Below are positions 26,174-33,985 of a stretch of DNA of 64,000 bases, in pieces. Where the stretch lies: contig NC_013595.1 in the NCBI RefSeq assembly GCF_000024865.1, positions 5,270,001-5,334,000 on the forward strand, read 5' to 3'. Each line of letters starts with the position of its first letter. Position 1 is the stretch's first letter. The notes under the pieces are model-generated. The model was given only the letters and a program-made list of their open reading frames with translations, ran no database searches and was not told where the DNA came from. Source of the stretch: Streptosporangium roseum DSM 43021. GTDB taxonomy: Bacteria > Actinomycetota > Actinomycetes > Streptosporangiales > Streptosporangiaceae. The translations under genes were made by a program, and so were the position numbers.

Positions 26174-27553
26174 TCAGCCGGTGGCGGTGACGGGCAGCGC
26201 CAGGTAGGGGAAGCTGCCGGTGATGGGCTTGAGCAGGAACGCGGGGTTGTCCTCGGCGATGAGGCCCGGCGCGCCCCGGCCCGCGGGTTCGCCCAGGAGC
26301 ATCCGCAGGTTGACGGTCACGACGTCGTCGATGAGGCGGCGACCGTTGGGGTAGCCCTGGGCGTCGCCCTTGAGGATGCCGTACTTGTCGGGTGCGGTGG
26401 CGAGGGGTGTGCTCATGTTGAGCCGCAGTTCTTCCGCCTTGGCGACGCCCGGGGTGTCCTGGTTGAGCAGGTGGGAGTTGAGGTCCTGCTTGATCGGCCC
26501 GTCCGCCCGCGTGGTGAGACCGGTGAGGTAGATCTGCTCCAGGTCCTTGCGCGGGGCCGGCGGCGCCGTGACGCCGGCCTGTTGGGCGACGACCTTGGCC
26601 TGGTCGGGGTCGAGCGTGGCCGGTACGACGAGGTTGCCGCTCTCGTCCCCGTCCGGTCGCAGGGTGTTGAAGTGGTCGCGCTGCTTGAGCGGGATGATCA
26701 CTTCGTTGAAGTTGGGGTTGCCCAGCCGGGAGACCTGCTTGTAGTCGGCCGAGCCGGAGCCGAGCAGGCCGCTCGACTTGCGGGAGGCGGTGGTCCAGAC
26801 GCCGATGACCGGGTTGCGGGCCGGGTCGCCGCCGAGCGCCAGCTCCGACTTGGGAAGTTGCAGGGCCAGGGAGCTGACGTTCAGCGGTACGCCGGTCTTG
26901 ACCGGGAAGAACGGGAGCCCGAACCTGAGCAGGTTGACGGCGTGGTTGTCGGAGTAGAACGGGTCGGCGGCGGTGCCGGTGAACACCTTGCCCCCACCGG
27001 GCAGGTCGACGACGGCCTTGTGGCGCAGTGCCGGGTAGTTGGGAGTGGCCAGGGCGCCCATGTCGGTGGGGGCGGCGTACCCGTTGCGGACCAGGGTCTC
27101 CGACTTGCCGTCGCGCAGCCTGGTCAGCGTGTAGCTTTGCTCGACCAGAGAGTCCAGCGGGCCGGCCTTGTGCTCGCGCTTGCGGACGAAGGAGGGCACT
27201 GGCAGGCCCTTGTTGGCGAAGGTCCATCGGTAGGTGACGGCGGCCTTGCCGGTGCCGGTGTTGTCGATGTGCACCTCATAGCGGGCGTCGGTGTCGAACT
27301 GGTACGGCTTGTGCGGCGCCTGGAAAGGGATGTAGTTGGCCACGATCGTGACCGTGTCCTGCCGTTCCGGGCTGGTGAAGGCGTACAGGTCGGTGGCGTC
27401 GATCTGCTTGTTGAGGGTGGTGGCGGGGGCGTCCCAGTGGCTGGTCGCCGTGCTCGGACGCATCGTGGGACCGAGGAGCACCGTGGCCGTCAGGACGGCG
27501 ATGGAGGCGCCGGCGATCCACGTCCACCGGCTCCGAGCGCTGGTCAGTTGCAT
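26174..27553 (-). CDS. DUF4331 family secreted protein
   Basis: A 459-aa protein. ATG 27553 starts the signal region (WTWIAGASIAVLTATVLLG), with cleavage near residue 35. The mature domain begins SHWDAPATTLNKQIDATDLY, the diagnostic DUF4331 opening (SHrEAP...DATDxYaF), followed by beta-rich sequence including TIVANYIPFQAPHKPYQFD and NPNFNEVIIPLKQRDHFN. Function unknown in the literature I know. First gene of an operon with the TPR and NicO-like genes. The tail PAFLLKPITGSFPYLALPV is also family-typical. A perfect 28-bp palindrome sits 22 bp upstream of the start. Confidence 0.88.
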   Translation of the reverse strand: MQLTSARSRWTWIAGASIAVLTATVLLGPTMRPSTATSHWDAPATTLNKQIDATDLYAFTSPERQDTVTIVANYIPFQAPHKPYQFDTDARYEVHIDNTGTGKAAVTYRWTFANKGLPVPSFVRKREHKAGPLDSLVEQSYTLTRLRDGKSETLVRNGYAAPTDMGALATPNYPALRHKAVVDLPGGGKVFTGTAADPFYSDNHAVNLLRFGLPFFPVKTGVPLNVSSLALQLPKSELALGGDPARNPVIGVWTTASRKSSGLLGSGSADYKQVSRLGNPNFNEVIIPLKQRDHFNTLRPDGDESGNLVVPATLDPDQAKVVAQQAGVTAPPAPRKDLEQIYLTGLTTRADGPIKQDLNSHLLNQDTPGVAKAEELRLNMSTPLATAPDKYGILKGDAQGYPNGRRLIDDVVTVNLRMLLGEPAGRGAPGLIAEDNPAFLLKPITGSFPYLALPVTATG

Positions 27554-27574
27554 CTGTCTCTCGATTCGCGAGTA

Positions 27575-27602
27575 CCGGGCCGTGCCCGCGGGCACGGCCC
27601 GG
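27575..27602 (-). terminator. Perfect 28-bp palindrome between secreted-protein gene and DUF4331 operon
   Basis: Two 14-nt arms without spacer (27575-27588 and 27589-27602). On the minus strand it follows the 219-aa secreted-protein stop by 25 bp, as a terminator would, yet it is only 22 bp ahead of the DUF4331 start. It is either the upstream terminator with a promoter squeezed behind it, or a leader hairpin controlling the operon. Confidence 0.65.
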
Positions 27603-27627
27603 TGAAGCTCAGGTCAGGGGGCGTCGC

Positions 27628-28287
27628 CTACGGCACGTACTGGACGACAGCGTCGAGGTTGGCCAGGTAGTCGCCGTCGTTCAGCGGGATGCCGGTCAGG
27701 TCCCTGACCGTCCGGCTGAGGTACGCGCTGGTGTAGAAGGGCCAGCGCTTGGGCCCGATCCCGCCTTCGAGCGGACGGGGTGTGGGCACGTTCAGGGCGA
27801 ACTCGTGCAGCTTGTACGTGGCCACAAGCTGCTCACCCTGAGGCTGCCCGTCGATCTCCACCTGGGCGTGTGCCCCGTCGGGGCGCAGGTAGATGTCGTG
27901 GATGGCGGCCGTGTGCCCGCTCTTGACGTCATTGAAGACGAAGCCGCCGGGATAGTAGACGCCGTTGCATGGATCGATGTGGTCCCGCTTCCATCCGATG
28001 GGCATGTAGATGCCCTTGTTGCCGGGCTTGGCCTCGATGGGGGCGATGCCCTCCACCTGTACGCCGCGCTCGTCGAGGAGTCGGACGATGTCGGGGCCGA
28101 AGTCGAAGTTTGCGTGTCCCTTCGGGCCGAAGTACGGGAACTGGAAACAAGAAGCGCTGGGCGGCTGAATGGACGGAGCTCCGGGGGGCGGCGGGAATGG
28201 GCCGGCATGGGCGGCGGATACCGGCGCAGCCGCGAATATCGCGGCGCCGATCGCGAGTGTTCGACCGATCCGAACAAGAGCATGCAC
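27628..28287 (-). CDS. Secreted protein, paralogue of the 256-aa neighbour
   Basis: A 219-aa protein from GTG 28287. GGAAGG lies about 10 nt upstream and the nearby ATG is in another frame. The signal peptide is RIGRTLAIGAAIFAAAPVSA-AHA. The mature part shares a pattern with the next gene: IAPIEAKPGNKGIYMPIGW then VYYPGGFVFNDVKSG here, VDPIEMIDGGAAVRMPIGE then VCYPGGFRFINDKTG there. Both end in a WP/W-rich segment. Conserved M-P-I-G and Y-P-G-G-F motifs and two Cys (SCFQF, DPCNG) are the best functional candidates. No known family. Transcribed toward the DUF4331 operon. Confidence 0.75.
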   Translation of the reverse strand: MHALVRIGRTLAIGAAIFAAAPVSAAHAGPFPPPPGAPSIQPPSASCFQFPYFGPKGHANFDFGPDIVRLLDERGVQVEGIAPIEAKPGNKGIYMPIGWKRDHIDPCNGVYYPGGFVFNDVKSGHTAAIHDIYLRPDGAHAQVEIDGQPQGEQLVATYKLHEFALNVPTPRPLEGGIGPKRWPFYTSAYLSRTVRDLTGIPLNDGDYLANLDAVVQYVP

Positions 28288-28348
28288 AGTTATCGACCTT
28301 CCATTGAAAGGAGGCGCAAGAGTGACTCTGACCTGCGATTACATGCTC

Positions 28349-28377
28349 AAAGTAGTGATCAACTGACGCTCTGTAAA
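28349..28377 (-). promoter_or_regulatory. Candidate promoter of the 219-aa secreted protein
   Basis: On the minus strand TTTACA (28372-28377) and TACTTT (28349-28354) are 17 bp apart, in a locally A/T-rich patch about 60 bp upstream of GTG 28287. Confidence 0.4.
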
Positions 28378-28536
28378 CAGGACTCCAGGAGCCTGAAGAA
28401 AAAAATCGCATTCTGAATTCGGGTATGCGAAATGGACCTGCGGCGCGGTAACGGCGAAAGGGGAACCACAGGAAATATTGCTGGCGATCCATGGGATGCG
28501 GGCACCCTGTCGCACGGAGCGCTCCGCGGCGTTCGC

Positions 28537-29307
28537 CTAGAAGAGGCCGCCCGGCACGGGGAGCCCGGAGCCGCCACCCTGACCTCGAACAGCGTCACTC
28601 ACCACCTTCAGCCCGAGCATGCCGAGGGAGGCGCCCGACGGGACGGGCCGGCTCGGCGGGCCCTGCCACGCGATGTCCAGGTCGGCCCAGTGCATGCCAC
28701 CGAGGAAGGCCGTGCCGAGTTCCTTGTTGAGGTCCGCCGACCAGCCCCGGTCCATGGACAGGATGACCTTGAGCGGGCCGACGCCGCCATTGTGCGGGAC
28801 GAAGTTGCCCGGAGTCAGAGCCTGCGGGACGCTGAAGTTGACCATGGTCAGTTCGCCGCCGGGGCGCGGCTGCCCATTGACAGTCGGGGTGGCGAGGAAC
28901 TTGCTGTCACTCATGGCTGCGAACAGCACCCAGAAGGTGTTGATCTCGTACGTCACACCCGTCTTGTCGTTGATGAAGCGGAACCCGCCGGGGTAGCAGA
29001 CCCGGCCGCTGGGCGTCTCGATGTTGTCGTACCGTTCGCCGATGGGCATTCGGACGGCCGCGCCGCCGTCGATCATCTCGATCGGATCCACTGCCTGGAA
29101 CCTGATTCCGGCCCTCTCCAGCTCGTTGAGGAACTCGGTGGAGAAGGTGGCCTTCGCGCTGCCGTCCTTGGACAGATAGCTGCCGATCTGCCCCTCGGCG
29201 AGGCAGCCGCGGGCGGGCGGGACGGCGGCCAGGGTGGGCTGTGTGGACAACAGGGCGGTGGCCAGGGCGGTGCCGCCGGCGGCCAGGGCCGCACGGTTCA
29301 GGCGCAT
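28537..29307 (-). CDS. Secreted protein (256 aa), paralogue of 219-aa neighbour
   Basis: ATG 29307 with AAGGAGAG about 7 nt upstream. The signal peptide is LNRAALAAGGTALATALLST, cleaved near TLA-AVP. The mature region has ATFSTEFLNELERAGIRFQA, MPIGERYDNIETPSGRVCYP and GGELTMVNFSVPQALTPGNF, and ends with a Gly-rich tail. It aligns in order with the 219-aa protein downstream (MPIG, CYPGGF, then the G-V/I-G-P motif). Two tandem paralogues followed by the DUF4331 operon suggest one cell-surface function group. No known domain recognised. Confidence 0.75.
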   Translation of the reverse strand: MRLNRAALAAGGTALATALLSTQPTLAAVPPARGCLAEGQIGSYLSKDGSAKATFSTEFLNELERAGIRFQAVDPIEMIDGGAAVRMPIGERYDNIETPSGRVCYPGGFRFINDKTGVTYEINTFWVLFAAMSDSKFLATPTVNGQPRPGGELTMVNFSVPQALTPGNFVPHNGGVGPLKVILSMDRGWSADLNKELGTAFLGGMHWADLDIAWQGPPSRPVPSGASLGMLGLKVVSDAVRGQGGGSGLPVPGGLF

Positions 29308-29479
29308 GCTGTGCTCTCCTTCGAGGGACCGGGGCGTTCGCCCTATGATTACACACAGTAGTCCTAGCACCACATGAAGCTGTCGCCGCTGGAAGCGAGC
29401 GTTGATCGTGACGGCACCGGCAGCACAGGGCATCGCCTCGGCGGCGGTGCAGCACATCGACGCCTACGCGTGCAGCCCA

Positions 29480-29813
29480 ACGTGTTCAACACTGAGGTGA
29501 TCTCGTCGGCGCGGCCGCGCAGCTCGGCGACCACGCTGGTCATGAAGCGGTTGACTGCGGCGGAGATGAAGCCGCCTCGGACTCCGCACGACTTCCGGCG
29601 CTCGACCCTCAGCCTTTGCACGCTCTTGTGGGCTCCGCGCCTGATCAACTGGTCGGCCAGAAAGCCGGACCACCGCTCGACCAGGTCGATCCACGACGAA
29701 CCGGTAGGGGTGAAGCGCATATGGAAGCGCCGATGGCGGGCCGGCCACGCCTTGATCGCCGGAGTCTTGTGCGTGCCGTAGGTGTCGCAGATCAGATGCA
29801 CCTCCAGGCGGAT
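29480..29813 (-). pseudogene. IS630-family transposase fragment (second copy)
   Basis: 29608-29813 encodes HLICDTYGTHKTPAIKAWPA and the VERWSGFLADQLIRRGAHKS block. It is nearly identical at the DNA level to 316-500, in the same orientation, but has 12 extra bases (after GTGAAGCGC) and retains the catalytic Asp. Both sides are cut: at about 29813 it joins unrelated coding sequence, and below 29608 an unrelated frame follows (GGFISAAVNRFMTSVVAELR). It is dead. Confidence 0.8.
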
Positions 29814-29814
29814 C

Positions 29815-29935
29815 CCCGCGTTTGCCCTCGGCGGCCGGCAGACCATAGGCCTCGACCTGCTCGCGGGTGAGCAGCAGCCGCTCGACGCGAGCCCAGCAGC
29901 CCCCGTCCTGACTGTCAGCGATCGTCTAATTGAGC
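29815..29935 (-). pseudogene. Fragment of an unrecognised protein gene
   Basis: The minus frame reads ARVERLLLTREQVEAYGLPA then AEGKRGDPR, which looks like genuine coding sequence of a small actinomycete phage/plasmid-type protein, before it is cut by the IS630 fragment. No start or stop remains. Confidence 0.4.
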
Positions 29936-30197
29936 CGGGCAATGATCAGGGAATTGATCCACCTGTAGTCACCGGCCCGTTCGGAGTCGATGCCGAATAT
30001 CTGCCGCTGTGACGGCATTTCCCATGGTTCGGCGCTGTGCTTGGGGCTTCGATTGCCTCGGCTTAGCCAGGAGGGATGAGAAGGTAAATCGTTGCCGTGC
30101 GGCCGACGAAGGAGGTCGTGCGGCGTCGATCGCCCCCAGCCCTGTCCAGAGCTGTGCCATCGCAGGGCGATCGTCGGGCGGTGCTTGGCGTGGAGAA

Positions 30198-30261
30198 GGG
30201 GGTCAGAGAGATTTGGAACGGAATCCGACGATAGCGGGGTTCTCCCAGGTCAGTGAACCCC
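30198..30261 (+). repeat. 64-bp imperfect inverted repeat, left arm
   Basis: Pairs with 30971-31034 (reverse complement) at about 59 of 64 positions. Read rightward it encodes ERNPTIAGFSQVSEP, and the partner arm read leftward encodes ERNPALAGFPQVSQP. It may be element ends or an inverted duplication of a coding segment. Confidence 0.8.
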
Positions 30262-30454
30262 TACCGTTGCGGTCTTCCGGACGGTGCACTACATCCACGC
30301 CGCCTCCAGCACCAGCACCAGCACCAGAGTCGACATCGAGACCATGCCGCTGGCCAAGCTCGACACCCCAGGCATGCAAGCCCACAGCAGCCTGCTCATC
30401 CCCCGCCTGGACGCCCCTGCACGGATCGACTTCGGACTACCCCTGGCCGGCTGA
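30257..30454 (+). other. Coding-like segment without start
   Basis: The frame reads PTVAVFRTVHYIHAASSTST, VDIETMPLAKLDTPGMQAHS and LIPRLDAPARIDFGLPLAG, then stop. Codon bias is good but an in-frame stop precedes it immediately. It is probably the 3' end of a gene captured between the inverted repeats. Family unknown. Confidence 0.35.
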
Positions 30455-30691
30455 GAAGACCTGCAGGTCCTTGACCCCGCCCGTCCCCCCCCGGCAGGGG
30501 CGATATGCCACCGAGCGCGTCCGGCGCTTGGCGCTCGTGGCGGCCGACAGGGGGTGCCGGGACGAGAATGGTGCGCAGGCAGCTGGCTGAGCGCGTGTTC
30601 GGCCGAGCGCTCACGATTCTGCGAGCCGGAAGTGCGGAATCGGCCCGCGCACCCGATCGCCTTGTGAGGCAGGATGGGAAGGGTGACGATC

Positions 30692-30889
30692 ATGCCTTCC
30701 GGCCGCCCTCCGCGGCCGCCCGCGCCGCCCCTTTTCTGGAAGGTCTCCCTGACGGGCGCGGCGGTCTCCCTCGTGCTGGCGGTCTATGCGGCGCTCATGG
30801 ACAACGTGCAGGCCATGACCGCCCTGGCCACGGCCGCCGCCGGGTTCGCCGTTTTCTTTATCCGGGCCTACCTCCGGGCGCGGCGCTGA
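30692..30889 (+). CDS. Small membrane protein (65 aa)
   Basis: ATG 30692 is preferred since GGGAAGGG lies 8 nt upstream. ATG 30674 adds six residues. The product has a Pro-rich N-terminus and two hydrophobic helices (VSLTGAAVSLVLAVYAALMD and AMTALATAAAGFAVFFIRAY), ending in basic residues. It is a typical two-helix integral membrane protein of unknown role. It lies alone between the arms of the 64-bp inverted repeat, facing a minus-strand reading frame (MRTPDNGIPRSRFRPPVHVS, stop near 30894) that enters from the right arm. Confidence 0.6.
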   Translation: MPSGRPPRPPAPPLFWKVSLTGAAVSLVLAVYAALMDNVQAMTALATAAAGFAVFFIRAYLRARR

Positions 30890-30970
30890 GAGGCTAGCTC
30901 CAGATCGAGACGTGCACCGGCGGGCGGAAGCGGCTGCGCGGGATGCCGTTGTCCGGGGTGCGCATGAGCT

Positions 30971-31034
30971 GGGGTTGACTGACCTGGGGGAACCCCGCTA
31001 ACGCCGGATTCCGTTCCTAATCTCTCTGACCCCC
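30971..31034 (-). repeat. 64-bp imperfect inverted repeat, right arm
   Basis: Reverse complement of 30198-30261 with about five mismatches. Read on the minus strand it continues as NPALAGFPQVSQPQLMRTPD up to SRFRPPVHVSIWS and a stop near 30894, so the arm belongs to a coding segment on that side. Confidence 0.8.
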
Positions 31035-31111
31035 GAGAACATGGCGATGCGGAATGAACGCTGAGGTGGAGGGCGGGGGGACCGTCCTTCTGGGAAGCGC
31101 TGGCGAGTGCC

Positions 31112-31981
31112 TCAGGAACGGCTCTTGGCCCGGTTCGCCGCGGGTTTCTGACCAGGACGTTTGTTGGGGCGGTAGCTCGGGCCGTCCATGAAGATCCGGT
31201 AGCTGGTGTTGATCAGCCGGTCCAGGAGGGACTCGCCGACCACCGGGTTGGGAAACAGCTTGTACCACTCCTCCGGGGCCCGGTTGGAGGTGAGGATCAT
31301 CGACTTGCCGGAGCGTTCGGAGACCAGTTCATAGAGGTCGTCGGCTTGGGCGGCGGTGAGTTCTCGCATGCCCCAGTCATCCAGGATGAGCAGGGCGGGT
31401 TTGGTCAGTTCGGACAGGCGTTTGCGCCAGCTCTGGTCGGCGTGCCCGCCTGCCAGGTGAGCCAGCGCGCGGGAGGTTTTGATGAAGCGGACGTCCATGC
31501 CCTGGCGGATGACGAGTTGGCCCAGCGACTGGGCGATGTGTGACTTTCCGACCCCAACCGGGCCATACAAGATCACGGACTCTCCGGCGTGCAACCAGCG
31601 CAGCGCTCCCAGATCGCGTAGCTGAGCGGCGGGCAACTTGGGTGAGGCGGCGAAGTCGAAGCCTTCCATGGTGACCGGCTCGTCGAAGCGGGCGCGACGC
31701 TCTCGACGCTCCATCGCGGCCGATTCCCGGCGGGAGATCTCGTCCTCACACAACACCTGCAGGAATTCGATGTGTCCTAGGTCGCCGGCGCGGGCTTGGC
31801 TGAGCCGGGTGTCGAGGGTGTCGAGCATGCCGCCGAGTCGCAGCGTGCGGAGAGCCTTGTCCAGCGCGCCTCGTCGCGAGTCAGGAGACCGGGATGTCCC
31901 AGGCGTCCAGGGCGACCGCGTCGTGGTTGAACAGCTCTTGCGGGCCGCGCAGGAACGCGCCCGCGCCGCCGTCACCGGCAT
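31112..31981 (-). CDS. istB: IstB-like ATP-binding protein of IS21
   Basis: An AAA+ helper ATPase: Walker A GPVGVGKSH, Walker B LLILDDWGM, sensor region MILTSNRAPEEWYKLFP, and the C-terminal NTSYRIFMDGPSYR. It activates the IstA transposase. The true start is unclear. ATG 31981 lies 100 bp inside istA and the first 40 residues translated from it are not family-like. The conserved part begins LDKALRTLRLGGMLDTLDTR at about 31865, where only a CTG follows a GAGG ribosome-like site. The C-terminus is intact, so the ATPase could be made. Confidence 0.8.
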   Translation of the reverse strand: MPVTAARARSCAARKSCSTTTRSPWTPGTSRSPDSRRGALDKALRTLRLGGMLDTLDTRLSQARAGDLGHIEFLQVLCEDEISRRESAAMERRERRARFDEPVTMEGFDFAASPKLPAAQLRDLGALRWLHAGESVILYGPVGVGKSHIAQSLGQLVIRQGMDVRFIKTSRALAHLAGGHADQSWRKRLSELTKPALLILDDWGMRELTAAQADDLYELVSERSGKSMILTSNRAPEEWYKLFPNPVVGESLLDRLINTSYRIFMDGPSYRPNKRPGQKPAANRAKSRS

Positions 31982-33481
31982 GGCGGGCGGCCTGGTCGCC
32001 CTGATCGGTTTCGGCGGCCAAGATTCCCTTGATGGTGCGGTGGGAGGGGTCGCCCACGGCCAGCGCCTTGGCGCAGGCGGCTTCCAGCCGTTCGGGGTTG
32101 TGTTTGTCGGCCATCGCCAGCACCCCTTGGGCTGAGCACAGGTAGTAGAGCGCGTTGTCGGCCAGGAGTTCGTCGATCACCGCCAGGCAGGCCGGTCCGA
32201 TCTGTTCGGCCTGCCTGCGGCACCAGTCGGGGGTGCGCATGTTGAAGGCGATCTTCTCCGGCGGGTAGTCGGCCAGATCGGTCTGCTTGCCGCGGGGCTT
32301 GCGCACATGGGTCTTGACCAGGTCGCCGTCGTAGAAGAACTGCACCAGGTTCACCGTCATCCGCACCGACAGGTGCTTGCCGACGTACTTCCACGGCACC
32401 GAATACAGCACCTTGTCCACACTGCAGTGGATGTCGGGACCGACTTTCGCCCGAAACCATCGACACAGTTCGAAGGGATGGCGGGGCAGGGGCCGCAGGG
32501 TGGGCTGTTCGACCGTGCAAAAGACGGTCAGCGGGGCGGCGCCCTCCAAAGGACGGCACTGGCGCTGCCCGGCGACCTGTTCGCACCAGCGCAGCGCCGC
32601 GGCCTCCATGTCCGCCACCGAGGCGAAGCTGTCTTCTCGTCCGCGCCAGAAGCTGTCACGGATGTAGGGCATGGGCCGTTCAATCCGCGCCTTATCGCGG
32701 GGTTTGCCGCTGCGGGCCGGGTCGATGAGGAGCTGGTAGTGCGCGCCGAGTTCGCCGTACGACTTGTTGATCTTCGGGTCGTAGAGGTCGGGGCGATCCA
32801 CTCCGGTCTTCAAGTTGTCCGGGACGATCCGCGCAGGCACACCCTTGAAGAATTCGAACGCTTCCACGTGAGCTTGGCACCATGCGTGCTGGTCCATCGT
32901 GATGACCGGCTTGACGAACAGGTGACGGCTGGCACACAGCACCAGGGCGAACGCCCACACCTGGTGTTTACGGCCGGTGGCCGGATCGACCCACGCCCCC
33001 AATCGCCCGTAATCCACCTGGGCTTCCTGGCCGGGCTGGGCCGGTTCCAGCCGCAGCACCACCACCCGCGAGCGGGAGACCTCTTCTGGCACATTGCGTG
33101 AACCCACCGTCGCATCGCGGAGATCGAGCAGGTCAGGCCGCGTTCGTCGCGCAGCCGCTGGTGGACGGTGGTGATCGTGACGCCGCGTTCGATCTGCTCG
33201 GTGATGTGGTCGCGGTGTTGTTCGATCAGCGGCCAAGTCGTCCGGCGCAGCTTGGTGTCACGCAGGGCGGGAAACCACAGGTGGATCCACTCGGCCCATT
33301 CCTCCGCGGTAAGGGGTTCGTCGCTTGGCGTGATGCCCTCGGCGATCGCCGGAGCCAAGTACCTGGCCACGGTGTTACGTGACACGCCCAGGCTGTTGGC
33401 GATCTCTCTGACGGAACGGCCGGCATGCCAGTGCATCAGGATCTCTGCGATGTCGACCACGTGGAACGCCTTCCGCGCCAT
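31881..33481 (-). pseudogene. istA: IstA transposase of IS21, one frameshift
   Basis: The N-terminal part from ATG 33481 has the HTH (VREIANSLGVSRNTVARYLA) and reads to WVHAM near 33095. There the frame shifts by one base into VPEEVSRSRVVVLRLEPAQP and continues through the DDE core (AQVDYGRLGAWV first Asp; PARIVPDNLKTGV second Asp; DKARIERPMPYIRDSF Glu) and the beta-barrel tail to 31881. All catalytic residues remain, and a single indel at about 33091-33100 is the only damage. IS21 istA is not known to need frameshifting, so I call it a pseudogene. Confidence 0.85.
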
Positions 33482-33663
33482 GATCGCCCTCTCTTCGGCG
33501 AGCCCTTGATGGACTACCAAAAGGATCATGGACAGGACTGACCAAGTCCAGACGACACGCACACGTCCTGACCTGGCTCAATTACGCGATCGAGGCTCCC
33601 CTGCCCGGCTCAAATCAGTGAAGTCGATCATGCTCTTCCGGCTCAATAACGTGATCGCCGACA

Positions 33664-33985
33664 CCTGACCAGCCGATCCCGCTCGACATCGGAGCCCGAG
33701 CGGTCCCAGTCGCCGCGGTTCCTCCGGGGCGCCGCGAGCATGCGACTGGAGTTTTCGCAGCTCAGGAGCTATCGCGAGCACTGTAGCGGATGCAACAGGT
33801 GGGGTGCACGGAGCTACTCGTCTGAACTCGATGTTCCACTGCCGGACGTCGTCGGCCAGGCTCTCGATCGCCTCGTCGAGCCGCTGCCGCAGCAGCCCGG
33901 GGCGGAGGGCTTCGACCTCGACGGCGGTGTGCGGGTCGATGCCTTCGCGCAGGCACTCCTCGCGGATTCATGCCGTGCAGCGCTA
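33664..33985 (-). pseudogene. Coding scrap between two insertion sequences
   Basis: At 33813-33970 the minus strand reads IREECLREGIDPHTAVEVEA, LRPGLLRQRLDEAIESLADD and VRQWNIEFRR. This has clear coding character but no start or stop. It is cut at 33985 by the IS427-group insertion. The rest of the interval has nothing recognisable. Confidence 0.4.

Larger units (their letters stand above)
31037..33663 (-). mobile_element. IS21-family insertion element
   Basis: Contains istA and istB on the minus strand. The high-coordinate terminus is well defined: TGTCGGCGATCACGTTATTG at 33663 reading leftward, followed by two further GGCTCAA-type internal repeats (about 33575-33630), the multiple-repeat end typical of IS21. 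The low-coordinate terminus near 31037 (GGCGATGCGGAATGAACG) is only a weak match and could not be fixed. With istA frameshifted it is probably immobile on its own. Confidence 0.8.

Noticed and set aside
31037..31062. A precise right terminus of the IS21 element
   Set aside because: The match to the clear end at 33663 is only about six consecutive bases, so the boundary cannot be fixed.
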